Positions 11,100 to 21,524 of a stretch of DNA of 64,000 nucleotides are shown here, in pieces (position 1 is the first letter of the stretch; each line of letters starts with the position of its first letter). A program made the translations under genes and the position numbers. The notes under the pieces were generated by a model. That model made no database searches, was not told where the DNA came from, and worked only from the letters and a program-made list of their open reading frames with translations. Source of the DNA: Agapetus fuscipes (taxonomy: Eukaryota; Arthropoda; Insecta; Trichoptera; Glossosomatidae); NCBI GenBank assembly GCA_951799405.1, contig OX637339.1:18414001-18478000 (forward strand), given 5' to 3'.

Positions 11100-12350
11100 T
11101 AGCTTTTTTGTTTAATATCAATCAAAATGTAATGTTTATACTTTTCCAAAAGCCTTATAGCATTGTTTATTGCAAGATGTAACATCTTTACATGTTGTTT
11201 TTCAATATGAAGAAAACAAAAAACCCTTGCATTGACTGAATCAACAGGCCTGAAGCTGTTTTGTTTATTAAAAATGAAAATAATGCTTTTTATTCATTTT
11301 AAAAACGAATAAACCCTTCAAAGGTGCACTATATGTGTAGCTTAGTTGCGAAACATAAAAAGAACATAAGAAGGAAAAAAGGATTTGAGACTATAAATGA
11401 CTGTTATTATAAAACACATCATGGGTGGTTAGATTAGATTAGATGGGTGATAGATAGATAGGCCGCGTTATTTTAATTTTCGATTGAAAGATGAAATATT
11501 TTATGAGAGTCGCAGAAAAAGACGGTAAAGCAGAAGCAAGCAGATTTCAGATGCACAAAAATACAAAATTGTCACAACTCTCAGAAACGTAGTTTGATTT
11601 TTTTTTTCTTGTCCATATTCTATGAGGCAAGCATTCTATACAGTGCCGCAAGAATAAAAAACTGCATAAATAAATAAAAATGTATGAAAACCAAATCACT
11701 CTCTAGGAGTGCCGTCGAATAGTCCATACGTTTATTTATTTACGCAATCGAAGTGAGATTTACTCAATATTTTATACTCGGGGCACACATAAAATTACCT
11801 AAAGGTAAGAAAAATAAATGTAACCTTGGAATTAAATTTACAATTGATATAAAATTGACAATTTGAGTCATTGATAGCATCCAATGAAGTTGGATCATTT
11901 TTTCTTGGCGAGCAAACGTCAGACTTGTATGGAACTGCCGTCCTTAGCAACCAATAACAAAGAATAATTGTATGCCTTTTTCCCTAGCAATGCTGTCAGG
12001 TGACAACACAATATTGTCTATGCCAATTCACATGCAGACCTCATTAATTTTCAAGTGTTGTTTTAAAGGCAGAGGAAAAAAAAAATCTTCTGAAATTTCT
12101 ACATAAATGAGTTTGAAAATGAACTGGATGTTTTTCTGGGTTGTGAAAATTTTGTGAAGCTTATGTTTGTATTAAAAAGCAATGAAGAGGAAGACTATGT
12201 ACACAGAGACGGATTGAGAGATTGTTAGTAATGTGTATCTAATAAAATATAAATAATACATAAATATTGATGACTCGGTAAACACTCCTGCTAAACATCT
12301 ATTCTCTTTTTTATATAACTACCACAAATTTTTTTAATTTTAATTTATTT
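11100..12350. other. AT-rich non-coding stretch
   Basis: Contains an R2-like fragment at about 11650-11745 and a (GATTA)n/(GATA)n stretch at 11430-11460. No gene supported. Confidence 0.5.
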
Positions 12351-12520
12351 AAAAAACATTTCACCTGGCCAAAGACAGGTATTCAATTAAGAATTCATTC
12401 TTTAATATTTTTAATGAATTATTAATTAACAACTCGACATCTGTTGAACCCGGGTCGAAGTTATCGTCGATAGGACATGACGCACGTGGGGTTCGAACCA
12501 GCGTTAGTGTTAATAACGCA
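12350..12520 (-). repeat. SINE-C partial copy
   Basis: Minus strand: remnant of a tRNA-like head, then CAACAGATGTCGAG, an AT palindrome of the GAATTATTAATTAA type, and AATACCTGTCTTTGGCCAGG. The family is defined by the copies at 13215 and 63148. Confidence 0.72.
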
Positions 12521-12555
12521 AATTTAAATTACCTTTAAGTTAAAATTCAAATTAC

Positions 12556-12795
12556 CCTTGACTTATAGGTTGGTATGTAGCTGACCACCCATACTGTAAA
12601 AAAAATGGTTCACTTTGCCAATGTCACCCCTGTTTCAGAGAAGGTCGGCAAGAGTTGCAGGGCTTATGTTCATTTGAGATTGAGTTTTTATAATGTAGGT
12701 CCACATGCGGCATGTGTTAGCGCGAAATTATACATGTCTGCTTGTGGGAATGCATTTAATATAAATCTTAAATGATATATATCCTTGCAGCTTAG
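12556..12795 (+). repeat. R1, full copy
   Basis: Plus orientation, starting CCTTGACTTATAGGTTGG and ending GCAGCTTAGATTAGATTAG. Upstream lies an AT-rich AATTCAAATTAC stretch resembling sequence in front of other plus copies. Confidence 0.87.
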
Positions 12796-12924
12796 ATTAG
12801 ATTAGATAAGCGCCGACGCTTTATCCCATCGACCATCCCATGATGACGAACTTTAAAGAATGCTTTTAAATACATGATTCATTGGAAATAAAAAAGATCT
12901 GGAAATGGTTTTCCGTTTCACTCA

Positions 12925-13110
12925 AATTCACCAACCTATTTTTACCGGGCCAGAAACAGGTATTAACAGTATCTATTCATAATACATCTACTGCATGTAA
13001 TGAATATTGATTTGATAACAAGTAGCCTAATGGAACTCGAACCAGCATTGTTTTATTTTAAATCCAGCAGTCAAAGCCTATGCCTTGTCCGGTCTACTAT
13101 AGGGTGGACT
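12925..13110 (-). repeat. SINE-C copy, diverged
   Basis: Starts CACCAACCTATTTTTACCGG and GGCCAGAAACAGGTATTAAC on the plus strand. The tRNA-like head toward 13100 is badly eroded. Confidence 0.6.
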
Positions 13111-13214
13111 GAATAAATTTTGAATTTCAAAAAGATAATGTATCTAAGTTGAATAAAAAACTAATCAAATATTAAAAGATACTCGTGTTCATTTGGCACA
13201 GAACAAACCCAGCA

Positions 13215-13712
13215 AAATTGTGTTATAACCGAGGGGGCCTAGTGGGCTGATCTTTCTAGCGTATTTGGAATATGATAACGTTGGTTTGATCCCCGCCTGG
13301 GTCATTTGACCATAACTTAAAACCCTAGTTCAACAGATGTAATTGGGTATTTATTAATTAATAATTCATTAAAATTAACAAAAATGAATTATTAATTGAT
13401 GATACTAATACCTGTTTCAGGCCACGCACAAGAAAAAAGAGGGAAGGGACGACCGAGAAAAGTATGGAGTGATCAGATTGAGGAGATTGTGAAAGAATGG
13501 GATATACAAAGTGAGCGTAAAAGAAGAAAATGCATGAAAAAGGTGATGGATATGAAGGAATTGAAAGAGGTATGTCAGGATAGGAAAAAATAGAGGCAAC
13601 TCTGCAGAGGCTCTGGCCACCCCTAGCGGAATGTCGACAGAGTTTTACAGTTACAGAATAGGTTGGTGAATTGCATTCCTCTTCACAAATCTATTAAAAA
13701 AAAAAAAAAAAA
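13215..13712 (+). repeat. SINE-C copy split by a LINE fragment, with poly-A
   Basis: The head is GGGGGCCTAGTGGGCTGATC (A box) with TTGGTTTGATCCCCGCC (B box) at about 13232-13302. A body with CAACAGATGTAATTGGG and an AATTATTAATT palindrome follows, then CTAATACCTGTTTCAGGCCA. A LINE fragment interrupts from about 13426 to 13655. The SINE resumes at CAGAATAGGTTGGTGAATTG and ends in poly-A at 13695-13712. Confidence 0.8.
13426..13655 (+). pseudogene. LINE reverse-transcriptase C-terminal fragment
   Basis: Encodes EKRGKGRPRKVWSDQIEEIV and ends in VCQDRKK plus a stop. The GKGRPRK-W pattern is the usual C-terminal signature of non-LTR retrotransposon polyproteins; the 52087-52470 copy is its better relative. 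A 3' UTR piece with GGCCACCCCTAGCGGAATG follows. Strongly 5' truncated and nested in SINE-C. Confidence 0.8.
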
Positions 13713-13836
13713 CCATCGCGGTGAGACATTAGAAACAAATTACGTAAGAATAGTTTGAGACAGGAGTGTTCACCGAGAGTTCATCAGATAAAGCATATAT
13801 ACTGTATGTAGGATCACACTGCCGGGGGTGACTCAC

Positions 13837-13963
13837 CGTTTGCTGAACCTGGAAGATATCTTGGAGAAGAAAGAGGGCCTGGCGGAGTGAGGGGAGCCGT
13901 CCCCCGCCGCTCCGTACACAACCCCGCCGATGCCCGTGGTCGGGTTGCGGGTTCTCGTCTGAC
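13837..13963 (-). CDS. par-1: par-1/MARK exon 14: basic segment before KA1
   Basis: A 127-nt exon with acceptor TGCAG at 13964-13968 and donor CG|GTGAGT at 13836. It enters with 2 nt completing a Gly codon and leaves in phase 2. It encodes QTRTRNPTTGIGG, then a segment ending ARPSFFSKISSRFSKR. The FFSK-SSRFSKR run is the basic stretch that precedes the KA1 domain in par-1 kinases and likely helps bind membranes. The next exon should complete CG-N (Arg) and lead to KA1; I could not find it in the remaining 13.8 kb, so it is presumably beyond base 1. A different frame gives a longer ORF but does not fit the splice phases. Confidence 0.9.
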
Positions 13964-14286
13964 CTGCACGCACAAAACACATAAACGTCTTTAGCAACGC
14001 AACGCAACTTCTCGCCGCATTATCCCCAAAGGGGTCACATGAAGACTGCAGGGAATGTCAGCAAAAATAAGAAAATAATCTACTAATGCCATCTAGTGCC
14101 ATCTGTGTGTATCTAAAGCTCTGCAAAATTTGTAATGCAACAACAGTCGCTATCACAGTTTATGGCGGTATTTCCGGTTCTTTGTGACAGGCAATAATCA
14201 TGAAAAATACAGACTTTCAAATTTATAATTTTGATTTACCTACCCAAAATGTTCTTCAACTGAAGTTTCTTGTTTTTCCACTGTAG

Positions 14287-14432
14287 TCTTCACATTTGGC
14301 AAGTGAAACCTATTTATTTTCACAGATAAGGGAGCCAGTCTTACGCCAACTACTTCAGTTGAAGTTGGGGTTTACCCAACTCCCAAGAGGGCTGGTACTC
14401 ATTTTTTTTCATTTATTATTTTGGGTTTGAAT
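14287..14432 (-). repeat. SINE-A fragment
   Basis: Body segment only: AAACCTATTTATTTTCACAG, CAGTTGAAGTTGGGGTTT, GGGCTGGTACTCAT. The tRNA-like head is absent. Confidence 0.72.
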
Positions 14433-14485
14433 CTGTAGCTAGCCAATAATAACCCTTGCAGCTCCTGCCACCTTTCCCTACAATC

Positions 14486-15003
14486 GGAGGTAGTTTAGTG
14501 GGTAGCACTATGGACTCGTGATTGAAAGGTAGAGGGTTTGATTTCCCGGAGAAGCACAAAAAAATACTCTTGGTCAGGTTGAAAAAGTAATCTACCTTTA
14601 ACAAAGACCTCTCACCATCCTTTAGAAAGGTCCATTCAACTAATCTAAGTTGCAAAGATATGTAACATTGGAGATTCACATTACATGAATTTTCACAACC
14701 AGACACATACAAGTTCGCGCTTGCACATGCCGCATGTGAGCCTACAACACAAAAAGCAAATCTCAAATGGACATACACCTTGCGACTCTTGCCGTCTTTC
14801 CCTGAGACAGGGGAGACATTGGCAAAGTGAACCATTTTTACAGCAAGGGTGGTCAGCCGCATACACCTTGCAGACAACTGCAACCTTACAGAAAATGGGT
14901 CTTGCTTGAGAATTGCCACTTTCTACAGCGGCAATCAAGCTCGCAGAGGGCTCTCAAGGTGTGATTCACACAAAAACAGCGCTCACCAAATAAAGTATTG
15001 TAA
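14486..15003 (+). repeat. SINE-B copy split by an R1 insertion, tail 2
   Basis: Plus-strand head GAGGTAGTTTAGTGGGTAGC with GGGTTTGATTTCCCGG, body to AAAGGTCCATTCAAC at about 14640, then an R1 copy. The SINE body resumes at ACAACTGCAACCTTACAG (14874) and runs to the CR1-like tail GGCTCTCAAGGTGTGATTC and CAGCGCTCACCAAATAAA. CAACT beside both breakpoints may be the target duplication. Confidence 0.78.
14641..14872 (-). repeat. R1 copy nested in SINE-B
   Basis: Minus orientation, from AATCTAAGTTGCAAAGATAT (tail side) to GTGGTCAGCCGCATAC. The last bases before the SINE resumes are altered (ACCTTGCAG instead of CAACCTATAAG), so the 5' end is slightly truncated. Confidence 0.83.
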
Positions 15004-15029
15004 CATATTTTTATTTTTAGTTTTCTTAC

Positions 15030-15082
15030 CTGAGTGGAAGGTTGACCGTGAGGGCACATTTCTTGGGAACGCCATCTGCTGT
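15030..15082 (-). CDS. par-1: par-1/MARK exon 13: small conserved spacer exon
   Basis: A 53-nt exon with acceptor GCGACCAG before 15082 and donor CAG|GTAAG at 15029. It encodes QQMAFPRNVPSRSTFHSG, preceded by one base that completes the Arg codon opened by exon 12. The FPRNVPSRSTFH motif is a conserved spacer block of par-1/MARK proteins. It enters with 1 nt and leaves in phase 1, which is what exon 14 needs. Without this exon the frame between exons 12 and 14 would not close. It is too short for ordinary ORF detection. Confidence 0.93.
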
Positions 15083-15199
15083 CTGGTCGCAGAGTTAACC
15101 GTTGCATTTAAACTGAAAGCAAAAATCATTACAGTATAAAATAAACTGTTAACACTGGTGCCCCTGCTCTTCCAGGGAATTCCCCACAAAAAAAGAAGA

Positions 15200-15408
15200 A
15201 GAAGAACATCAAAATTCATGAATAGTTTCAATATTCACATTCAATATAATATTCAAGACAGGAGCTTTGCGGTGGCCGGGCCGGTTGCCTGGAACAATTT
15301 GGCCGTCGGTGTTCGCGCGAACCAGCCTACCACCACCTTCAGAAAGGGACTGAAGACCCTGCTTTTCTCCAGAAGCCATGGCGCCCTTGAGATGGTCCTG
15401 GACCATTA
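15200..15408 (+). pseudogene. LINE (CR1-like) reverse-transcriptase C-terminal fragment
   Basis: Encodes DRSFAVAGPVAWNNLAVGVR and FRKGLKTLLFSRSHGALE before a stop. The pattern F-VAGP--WN-L plus FRK-LKT-LF is typical of the C-terminal end of CR1/Jockey-type polyproteins. 5' truncated. Confidence 0.8.
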
Positions 15409-15463
15409 AATGGCGCCACAAGGAAAGAAACCATCCATTATCAATCAATATACACTAATTTTC

Positions 15464-15634
15464 AGGCCCGTTACAGACTAGACGCATTTTGCCCAGTTTG
15501 TCTATGGACAACGGGGTCAGAAATCTGGTATTGTATGAGGATGTATGAAAACTTTCACACAGTCTGTCCCGTAATTCATAGACGAACCATAAACAACGGG
15601 GCAGAATGTGTCTAATGTGAAAAGCGCCTGAACG
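15464..15634. mobile_element. Small TIR element (MITE), hAT-like ends
   Basis: Left end CAGGCCCGTTACAGACTAGA is mirrored at the right by a segment whose reverse complement begins CAGGCGCTTTTCACATTAGA. Internally TTGTCTATGG pairs with CCATAAACAA-like sequence. CAGG-starting ends suggest hAT; I did not find a convincing 8-bp duplication. Confidence 0.55.
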
Positions 15635-15639
15635 CCTTG

Positions 15640-15952
15640 CTACCAATCTACACATATAGTGTAACTTTTTGCCATGTTATCCCCGAAGGGGTTGCATGTG
15701 ACGAGTGGAACCTTTCACAGGGAAGGAGGCCGGACTGACACCAACCACTTCAGTTGAAGTGCTAGTTTCCCAGCTCCCGAGGTGGGTGTTGCTTATTTTT
15801 TGTGAAGGCTGATTAAGCCTTGTCGGTATTTTTATTTTGCGTTTGAAATAAACATTGACATGGGAAATCATTTCTGAAGCCCTTGGCGGGATTCAAACCC
15901 GGGGTCTCGTCATGGAATGCAAGCATTCTACCAACTGAGCTATCAACCGTCC
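15640..15952 (-). repeat. SINE-A, near full-length copy
   Basis: Minus-strand head GGTTGATAGCTCAGTTGGTA, B box GGGTTTGAATCCC, body GAAATGATTTCCC to GTGTAGATTGGTAGC. Moderately diverged. Confidence 0.85.
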
Positions 15953-15989
15953 TTATAGTTTTTTTATACCAAGAGGGCATGCGAACTTA

Positions 15990-16395
15990 GCATTGGAAAT
16001 AATCTAAGTTGTACAGATATAAAAGCTCAAAAAAGATAGCTTGAAATGTCAATAAACGTGGACTTAGCATCTCTTGCAACATTTCCTTGAAACATAAAAA
16101 AAATGGTCACTATTTTACTTGAATACGTCTGCCTATCTATTTTTTGTTCCCAAGCCACAAAGCACACACAATCAAGAGAGTAGTAGGGTTAGGTATGCAC
16201 AGATTTCACACACACAAACAAAACTCTTCAATGTAGTGGTTTATGAAGGAGGGCTGTAAAAATCTTGATTGAACAATACAAAATATTTCAGTAATAAATA
16301 AAACCTTTACCACAAATTTTCACATTTCTTTGATTATAATATATAGTTTAGTGATTTCCTATACTGTGTGCTGCGGCTCTCTGGGGTGCTACAGT
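15990..16395. other. No gene; weak R1 remnant at the left
   Basis: AATAATCTAAGTTGTACAGAT at about 15998 looks like an R1 tail, followed by unassigned AT-rich DNA. Confidence 0.4.
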
Positions 16396-16396
16396 G

Positions 16397-16655
16397 TTGT
16401 CATAATCTATAATCTATAATCTAAGTTGCAAGGATATATTCATTCAAAGCTCTCAGATGTATGCCCACAAACAAACACGTGTAGTTCGCGCTTACAAATG
16501 CTGATTGTGTACTTACAAATAAAATCCAAACCTCAAATGAACATAAGCCCTGCAACTCTTGCCGACATTCCCTGAAACAGGGGTGACATTGGCAAAGTGA
16601 ACCATTTTTTACAGTATGGGTGGTCAGCCTCATACCAACCTATAAGTCAAGGAAT
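16397..16655 (-). repeat. R1, full copy with LINE tail upstream
   Basis: Minus orientation. The (ATAATCT)n side lies at 16397-16430 and the CCTATAAGTCAAGGAA side at 16637-16652. It is directly followed by AT-rich sequence and the LINE tail at 16780-16870, the same order as at 58035-58478. Confidence 0.88.
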
Positions 16656-16779
16656 ACGAGTAATAAATAACATTTAAGTATAAGAAAACAACAAAACCTT
16701 AAAAATAAATCTATACAAAAAAAGTAAAAAATGTCTTATGCAAAAAATGTAGCAAGCCAATAAACCAACATTAAAAATC

Positions 16780-16920
16780 AGCATTGCAGATTAGCCGCCA
16801 CTTCTTCCTGTCCTTGCATACTTCTTTCATTTCATCCAGAGTCATAACTTTTTTCATACAAGCTCTCCTTTTATTATGACTCTGGATATCCCATTCACTC
16901 GCTATTTCGAAAATTTAACT
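16780..16920 (-). pseudogene. LINE reverse-transcriptase tail fragment
   Basis: The minus strand reads a DEMKEVCKDRKKWRLICNA-like end (positions 16790-16850), close to the C-terminus of the 52087 LINE copy and nearly identical to 58035-58110. Only the last codons and 3' UTR survive. Confidence 0.7.
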
Positions 16921-17540
16921 ACAAATTTTTACTAAATAACATATTCAATTATAAAAACAGCTTATTTTCTTGTGAGGAAATTATTTCTCAAATGTTTGCG
17001 CCAAAAATAGACCTTATTTGAGATGAAATCAAACGATGAAATTTTTGGAAACCGCCTGCCTAACCCCCTCTTTGTTGATGATTTCTGATGTATCAAGGGC
17101 GCCACAAACCGAAATAGATTGGAAACATATTTATGCCTCTTTTGCGTAGAAGAGACACGTCTGCTGTGTAGTTTAAAATTTTGTGTAAACTCCCTTCGAT
17201 TGCATTGCATAATTACAAAAATGTACAACAGCACCTTTAGGTCCAAAGTACAGTTAAGTTAACTAAAATGCAAATTTAGTTAAATCATCATAATATTTAA
17301 CTCACCAAATTTCGGCAGTAAATATTTAGTATTTTTAACTTACGATTTTCAAGATGGTGTCGCTTCATGACAGCAGCTGTTCTTTTTTAATGTAAGGATA
17401 CATCAAAATTGTTGCAAACTGAACATTTTTTGTGTCGTTTTCTAGCTAAATGAAGGTTAGGTATATGATTTTTATGAATGGTTGTTTGTTTTACAGCTTT
17501 TGAATGGCATTTTAATAATTTCCAAGATTTGGGGGCGTGG
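16921..17540. other. AT-rich stretch, no supported gene
   Basis: An ORF at 16962-17246 (minus) has no recognisable domain and no splice context. Confidence 0.45.
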
Positions 17541-17544
17541 CTTC

Positions 17545-17801
17545 ATCTCTAATCTAAATCTAAGCTGCAAAGATATGTATCATTTGAGATTCATATTAAA
17601 TGCATTCTCATAAGCAGTCATGCATAATTTCGCGCTTACACATGCCGCATGTGGACCTACAATATAAAAAACCCAATCTCAAATGAACATAAGCCCTGCA
17701 ACTCTTGCCGACCTTCCCTGAAACAGGGGTGACATTGTCAAAGTGAACCATTTTTTACAGTATGGGTGGTCAGTCGCATACCAACCTATCAGTCAAGGAA
17801 T
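17545..17801 (-). repeat. R1, full copy
   Basis: Minus orientation, with the CATGCCGCATGTGGACC and TGCGCGAA-type landmarks preserved. It ends CCTATCAGTCAAGGAA. Confidence 0.88.
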
Positions 17802-17959
17802 ATACTTTTCATACTTTGGTAATTTTTGGTTTTAGTGAACTCGAACTTGAGTATTTTTAATAAAAAATTAAGTAATAGTTAACTAAAATATTACTTCACT
17901 TCAATATACCGGACGTCCGGACCTTAGTGAGCTATCTAGTGTTCATACATATTTTCTAT

Positions 17960-18163
17960 TTCCACCTTGAGATAGTGATTCCACCAAGGGCCTGGGGAAT
18001 CCTTCATCAAGATGACACCACGCTCTGTGAATGCGGAGCCCAACAGTCCATGGATCATCTTGGGATCTGCCCGGCCTGCCCAACAAGCTGTTCACTGGCC
18101 GATCTAACGGAGAGTAATGGTGGAGCAGTGGATGTTGCCCGACCCTGTGCAAAAGTAGTTTAG
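17960..18163 (+). pseudogene. LINE polyprotein C-terminal fragment (Cys/His end)
   Basis: Encodes CECGAQQSMDHLGICPACP, then DVARPCAKVV and a stop. C-CGA-Q-M-H---CP is the common C-terminal signature of non-LTR polyproteins. Upstream sequence is lost. Confidence 0.78.
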
Positions 18164-18243
18164 CGTCTGACACAATGAAGAAGAAGATTTCCACCATCTA
18201 GGGGGGTTTACGCGATGTTTATAATAATTATCATACAAGATTT

Positions 18244-18400
18244 TTATAGCGCCTTTTCATGACTCTTGGTCATCCCAAAGGCGCTTGCTCATATGAGCGC
18301 GCGAACAGGTGGGTCTTCAACCCCTTTCTAAATGTGCTCTCCAGATCCATTTCGCACAGGTCATCTGGGAGGCCGTTCCATCCAAAATCCGTTCTACACA
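18244..18400 (-). pseudogene. LINE (CR1-like) C-terminal fragment
   Basis: The minus strand reads RTDFGWNGLPDDLCEMDLES, then a FRKGLKTHLFARS-like run. The FGWNGLPDDL and FRKGLKTHLF patterns match the same polyprotein region as 15200-15408 but from a different lineage. Confidence 0.75.
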
Positions 18401-18751
18401 TAACAGGATTATTATTAATTTATTATTTTATTTTTTTATCTTTACTTTCCGTAGAAGCCAAAACACATAGTCCGGCATGCGTTTGCTTCCGTGCTTGGTA
18501 ATGCATGAGGCAGGATGAACGTGAAGATGATAAGATGACTGCGTAATGAATGTGTATGATGATGAGCCAGAGCAGGCGAAGAAAGCTTGCTTATTCTCAT
18601 TTTCTCAGCAGAACATCTCTCTCATGATATCGCCACATTAAAGGCAAAACTGAATAAGTGCTGATTCACTGATTTGAGAAATCGTGGATTAAACATTTTA
18701 TTAGAACTAACTTCTCATAGTAAGTGAACTAATTATCATGGAAGCCCATAA

Positions 18752-18945
18752 TAATCTATAATCTAAGTTGCAAAGATATATTAAATTTGAGATTCGTATT
18801 AAATGCATTCCCACAAGCAGACACACATAAGTTCGCGCTTACACATGCCGCATGTGACCTTACAATATAAAAGCCCAATCTCAAATAAACATAAGCCCTG
18901 GCAACTCTTGCCGACCTTCCCTGAAACAGGAGTGACAGTGATCAT
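18752..18945 (-). repeat. R1 partial copy
   Basis: Minus orientation from AATCTATAATCTAAGTTGC to CTGAAACAGGAGTGACAGTG; the 5' third of the unit is missing. Confidence 0.82.
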
Positions 18946-19224
18946 GAAAAAGGTCGAAACTACAGAAATTTCACACATTTTTAGTGTTGGTTTTCTCTCG
19001 AAGAAAATAGGAAAAAAGTTTCGTTCATCTGAGAAACCCACGTTAGCTTAATATGTCACTTATTCCATTTTACCTTAAAGGTATCGATATTAAGGTATTG
19101 AGTTCTCAAAAAAAAATTAAATAGACTCTTTGCAACAGACTCTATTGGATGATTATGAACCGAAGCATGGGATGAAAGCTCGCTGGATATCTCTGGTTTG
19201 CTCGTTTGCTCGTCTCCGCTGTAC

Positions 19225-19440
19225 CTCTGCTGCCTCAGGGGATCCTGCGCCTCCTGCTTGGAGTCGGGCTGGTGCGCCGACGACACGGAGGCGCTCTTCA
19301 CGTGGCCCTTGGTGGGCGCGGGCTGGGCGAGGCCCGTGGTGGCGGAGCCCCCTCCCACGGAGGCGGCGGGGGCGCCCGGGGGCGAGCAGGCGCCCAGGCT
19401 GCCCGCCGAGGCCTTGCTACTCGCCTCCGCGCTAGCCATG
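19225..19440 (-). CDS. par-1: par-1/MARK exon 12: Ala/Gly/Ser-rich spacer
   Basis: A 216-nt exon with acceptor CTCAG before 19440 and donor AG|GTACAG at 19224. It enters with 1 nt completing a Ser codon and leaves in phase 2. It encodes MASAEASSKASAGSLGAC, then a Pro/Gly-rich run and HVKSASVSSAHQPDSKQEAQ. It is very GC-rich compared with the introns, so long GC-driven ORFs also appear on the opposite strand; these are shadows. The protein segment is low-complexity and probably disordered. I assign it from phase continuity with exons 11 and 13, not from similarity. Confidence 0.8.
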
Positions 19441-19449
19441 CTGAGTTTA

Positions 19450-19960
19450 CAGTTACACATATTGGTTACGGTTGGGTTGGGGAGCGACGCGCACACACAT
19501 ACACCGAGGCGGGTCCAAGGAGACAGACAGAGAAAGAAAGAAAGAAACACATGCGGTTAGTCGTGTTACTTTGTTTTACATACTAAGTTCTATTTATATT
19601 CGTCTGCTAGAACAGTGTCTGGGAAATTATGTACAGTACGTATGAAGAAAATGATGAATGTTGAAGAGATGAAAGAGGTACGCGGAGGTACTGGCCACCT
19701 GTAGTGGAACGGCGGCAGGATACAGTACAGTACACCGTTTATAAAACATTACATAACCTTTCCTTGCAAACGCAACTATGCCACACATATAGTATAACTT
19801 CTTGCAGCGCTATAAGTGGCAATTTGGGATCTTTTTACTTTTATATGTAAGGTAAGTTTGGCAGACACTGTTTTAGCATGTTCAATAGCATAAAAAATAG
19901 TAAATACATTTTTTTATAATGTTAATCACATTTCTTGACTATTATCATTAATTTGTAAAG
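19450..19960. other. Intron DNA with a short LINE 3' remnant
   Basis: AGAGATGAAAGAGGTACGCG and CTGGCCACCTGTAGTGGAAC at about 19660-19720 match the 3' end of the 52087 LINE family. Nothing else is assigned. Confidence 0.55.
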
Positions 19961-19964
19961 AGCA

Positions 19965-20130
19965 ATATAATTCACTAACCTACTTTTGCCTGGCATCAAC
20001 AGTATCGATTAATAATTCATAATTTTTTATTTTAATGAATTTTAATTATCCAATGGCATCTCTTGAACTAGGGTCAAAGTTATAGTCAAGCGGTGTGATG
20101 GGACTCGAAACAGCATTGTTTGTATTTCAT
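19965..20130 (-). repeat. SINE-C partial copy
   Basis: Plus-strand sequence CACTAACCTACTTTTGCCTGG, the AT palindrome, and ATGGCATCTCTTGAACTAGG match the family; the tRNA-like head is mostly lost. Confidence 0.65.
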
Positions 20131-20236
20131 CAACATGCTGGGTGAATTTACTGTCTTGCCTCGCTTGTCCATAACGCTGACACAGTTGAGTGTGGTGCTG
20201 GTGTTTTTGGTGTTGCATGTTGCCTCCAGTGTTTAC

Positions 20237-20354
20237 CTTGAGTTGTCCTGCAGGGGAGTGGTGTTGCTGGGCTTGTCGGAGCCCTTGTCTGTCTTGGTGT
20301 CGTAGTTGACGGTGGAGCGGCGCCCCACAGTGCCGGCTACCAGGGCACGAGGTC
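20237..20354 (-). CDS. par-1: par-1/MARK exon 11: spacer
   Basis: A 118-nt exon with acceptor TTCCAG before 20354 and donor AAG|GTAAAC at 20236. It enters with 2 nt (completing Arg with exon 10) and leaves in phase 2. It encodes PRALVAGTVGRRSTVNYD, then KTDKGSDKPSNTTPLQDN. The GTVGRRSTVNYD block resembles the GI-PRRST-Y element of the insect par-1 spacer. Upstream of it in transcription order lies the exon-10 minisatellite. Confidence 0.87.
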
Positions 20355-20663
20355 CTGGAACACATGGCAACACTAGCGTTAGCCCCCGCTCAATAGATAA
20401 TAATACACAAATTGTTAAGCGTATTTTATTACTATGCCATTTCAAATGTGCTCGCCAATTTTTTTAAATAACACAAACACAAAACAACAAAAAATATTTT
20501 GTTTACATTACAAAGGGCCACTGCTCCATAACATTTATGTACTTAACGATTGCAGAAGAATCAACATCATCGTATGAGATTCATGCAGATAACATCAGTG
20601 GATTACTGGTGAGTCCTTAAACATTTATACTAGACTCTAATCCTTATCCCTGATATCCCCCAA

Positions 20664-21524
20664 CTGCTGCACCTGCATCTGGGCTATGTGTTCTCCCTGA
20701 TGAGTCTATTGTGATATGGAGTATAATAAGGGCTGTGACTCACTAAGCTCTAGTTTGGGCAGGGCAGGGGAGGGGCGTGTGGTGCCCTGCTGCACCTGCA
20801 TCTGGGCTATGTGTTCTCCCTGATGAGTCTATTGTGATATGGAGTATAATAAGGGCTGTGACTCACTAAGCTCTAGTTTGGGCAGGGCAGGGGAGGGGCG
20901 TGTGGTGCCCTGCTGCACCTGCATCTGGGCTATGTGTTCTCCCTGATGAGTCTATTGTGATATGGAGTATAATAAGGGCTGTGACTCACTAAGCTCTAGT
21001 TTGGGCAGGGCAGGGGAGGGGCGTGTGGTGCCCTGCTGCACCTGCATCTGGGCTATGTGTTCTCCCTGATGAGTCTATTGTGATATGGAGTATAATAAGG
21101 GCTGTGACTCACTAAGCTCTAGTTTGGGCAGGGCAGGGGAGGGGCGTGTGGTGCCCTGCTGCACCTGCATCTGGGCTATGTGTTCTCCCTAATGAGTCTA
21201 TTGTGATATGGAGTATAATAAGGGCTGTGACTCACTAAGCTCTAGTTTGGGCAGGGCAGGGGAGGGGCGTGTGGTGCCCTGCTGCACCTGCATCTGGGCT
21301 ATGTGTTCTCCCTGATGAGTCTATTGTGATATGGAGTATAATAAGGGCTGTGACTCACTAAGCTCTAGTTTGGGCAGGGCAGGGGAGGGGCGTGTGGTGC
21401 CCTGCTGCACCTGCATCTGGGCTATGTGTTCTCCCTAATGAGTCTATTGTGATATGGAGTATAATAAGGGCTGTGACTCACTAAGCTCTAGTTTGGGCAG
21501 GGCAGGGGAGGGGCGTGTGGTGCC
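20664..21524 (-). repeat. 123-bp minisatellite derived from par-1 exon 10
   Basis: Seven tandem units, each exactly 123 bp (starts at 20664, 20787, 20910, 21033, 21156, 21279, 21402), almost identical; an eighth repeat start at 21525 lies inside the real exon 10. Each unit holds the 3' part of exon 10 (CAGATGCAGGTGCAGCAGGG to CTAGAGCTTA on the minus strand), its GTGAGT donor and about 40 bp of intron. The exon's 5' part is rearranged in the units (a CGGCG block is lost) and a TAG interrupts read-through. Units 5 and 7 share a TAATGAG variant where the others have TGATGAG. Confidence 0.96.

Noticed and set aside
1..13836. KA1-domain exons of the kinase
   Set aside because: I looked on the minus strand for the conserved KA1 motifs and found none; they are probably outside the window.
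13729..14007. The longer ORF over exon 14 (frame reading SDENPQPDHG)
   Set aside because: It is out of phase with exon 13; the alternative frame gives the family's FFSK-SSRFSKR motif and closes all junctions.
19130..19586. Plus-strand ORFs of 101-126 codons
   Set aside because: Shadows of the GC-rich par-1 exon 12 on the other strand.
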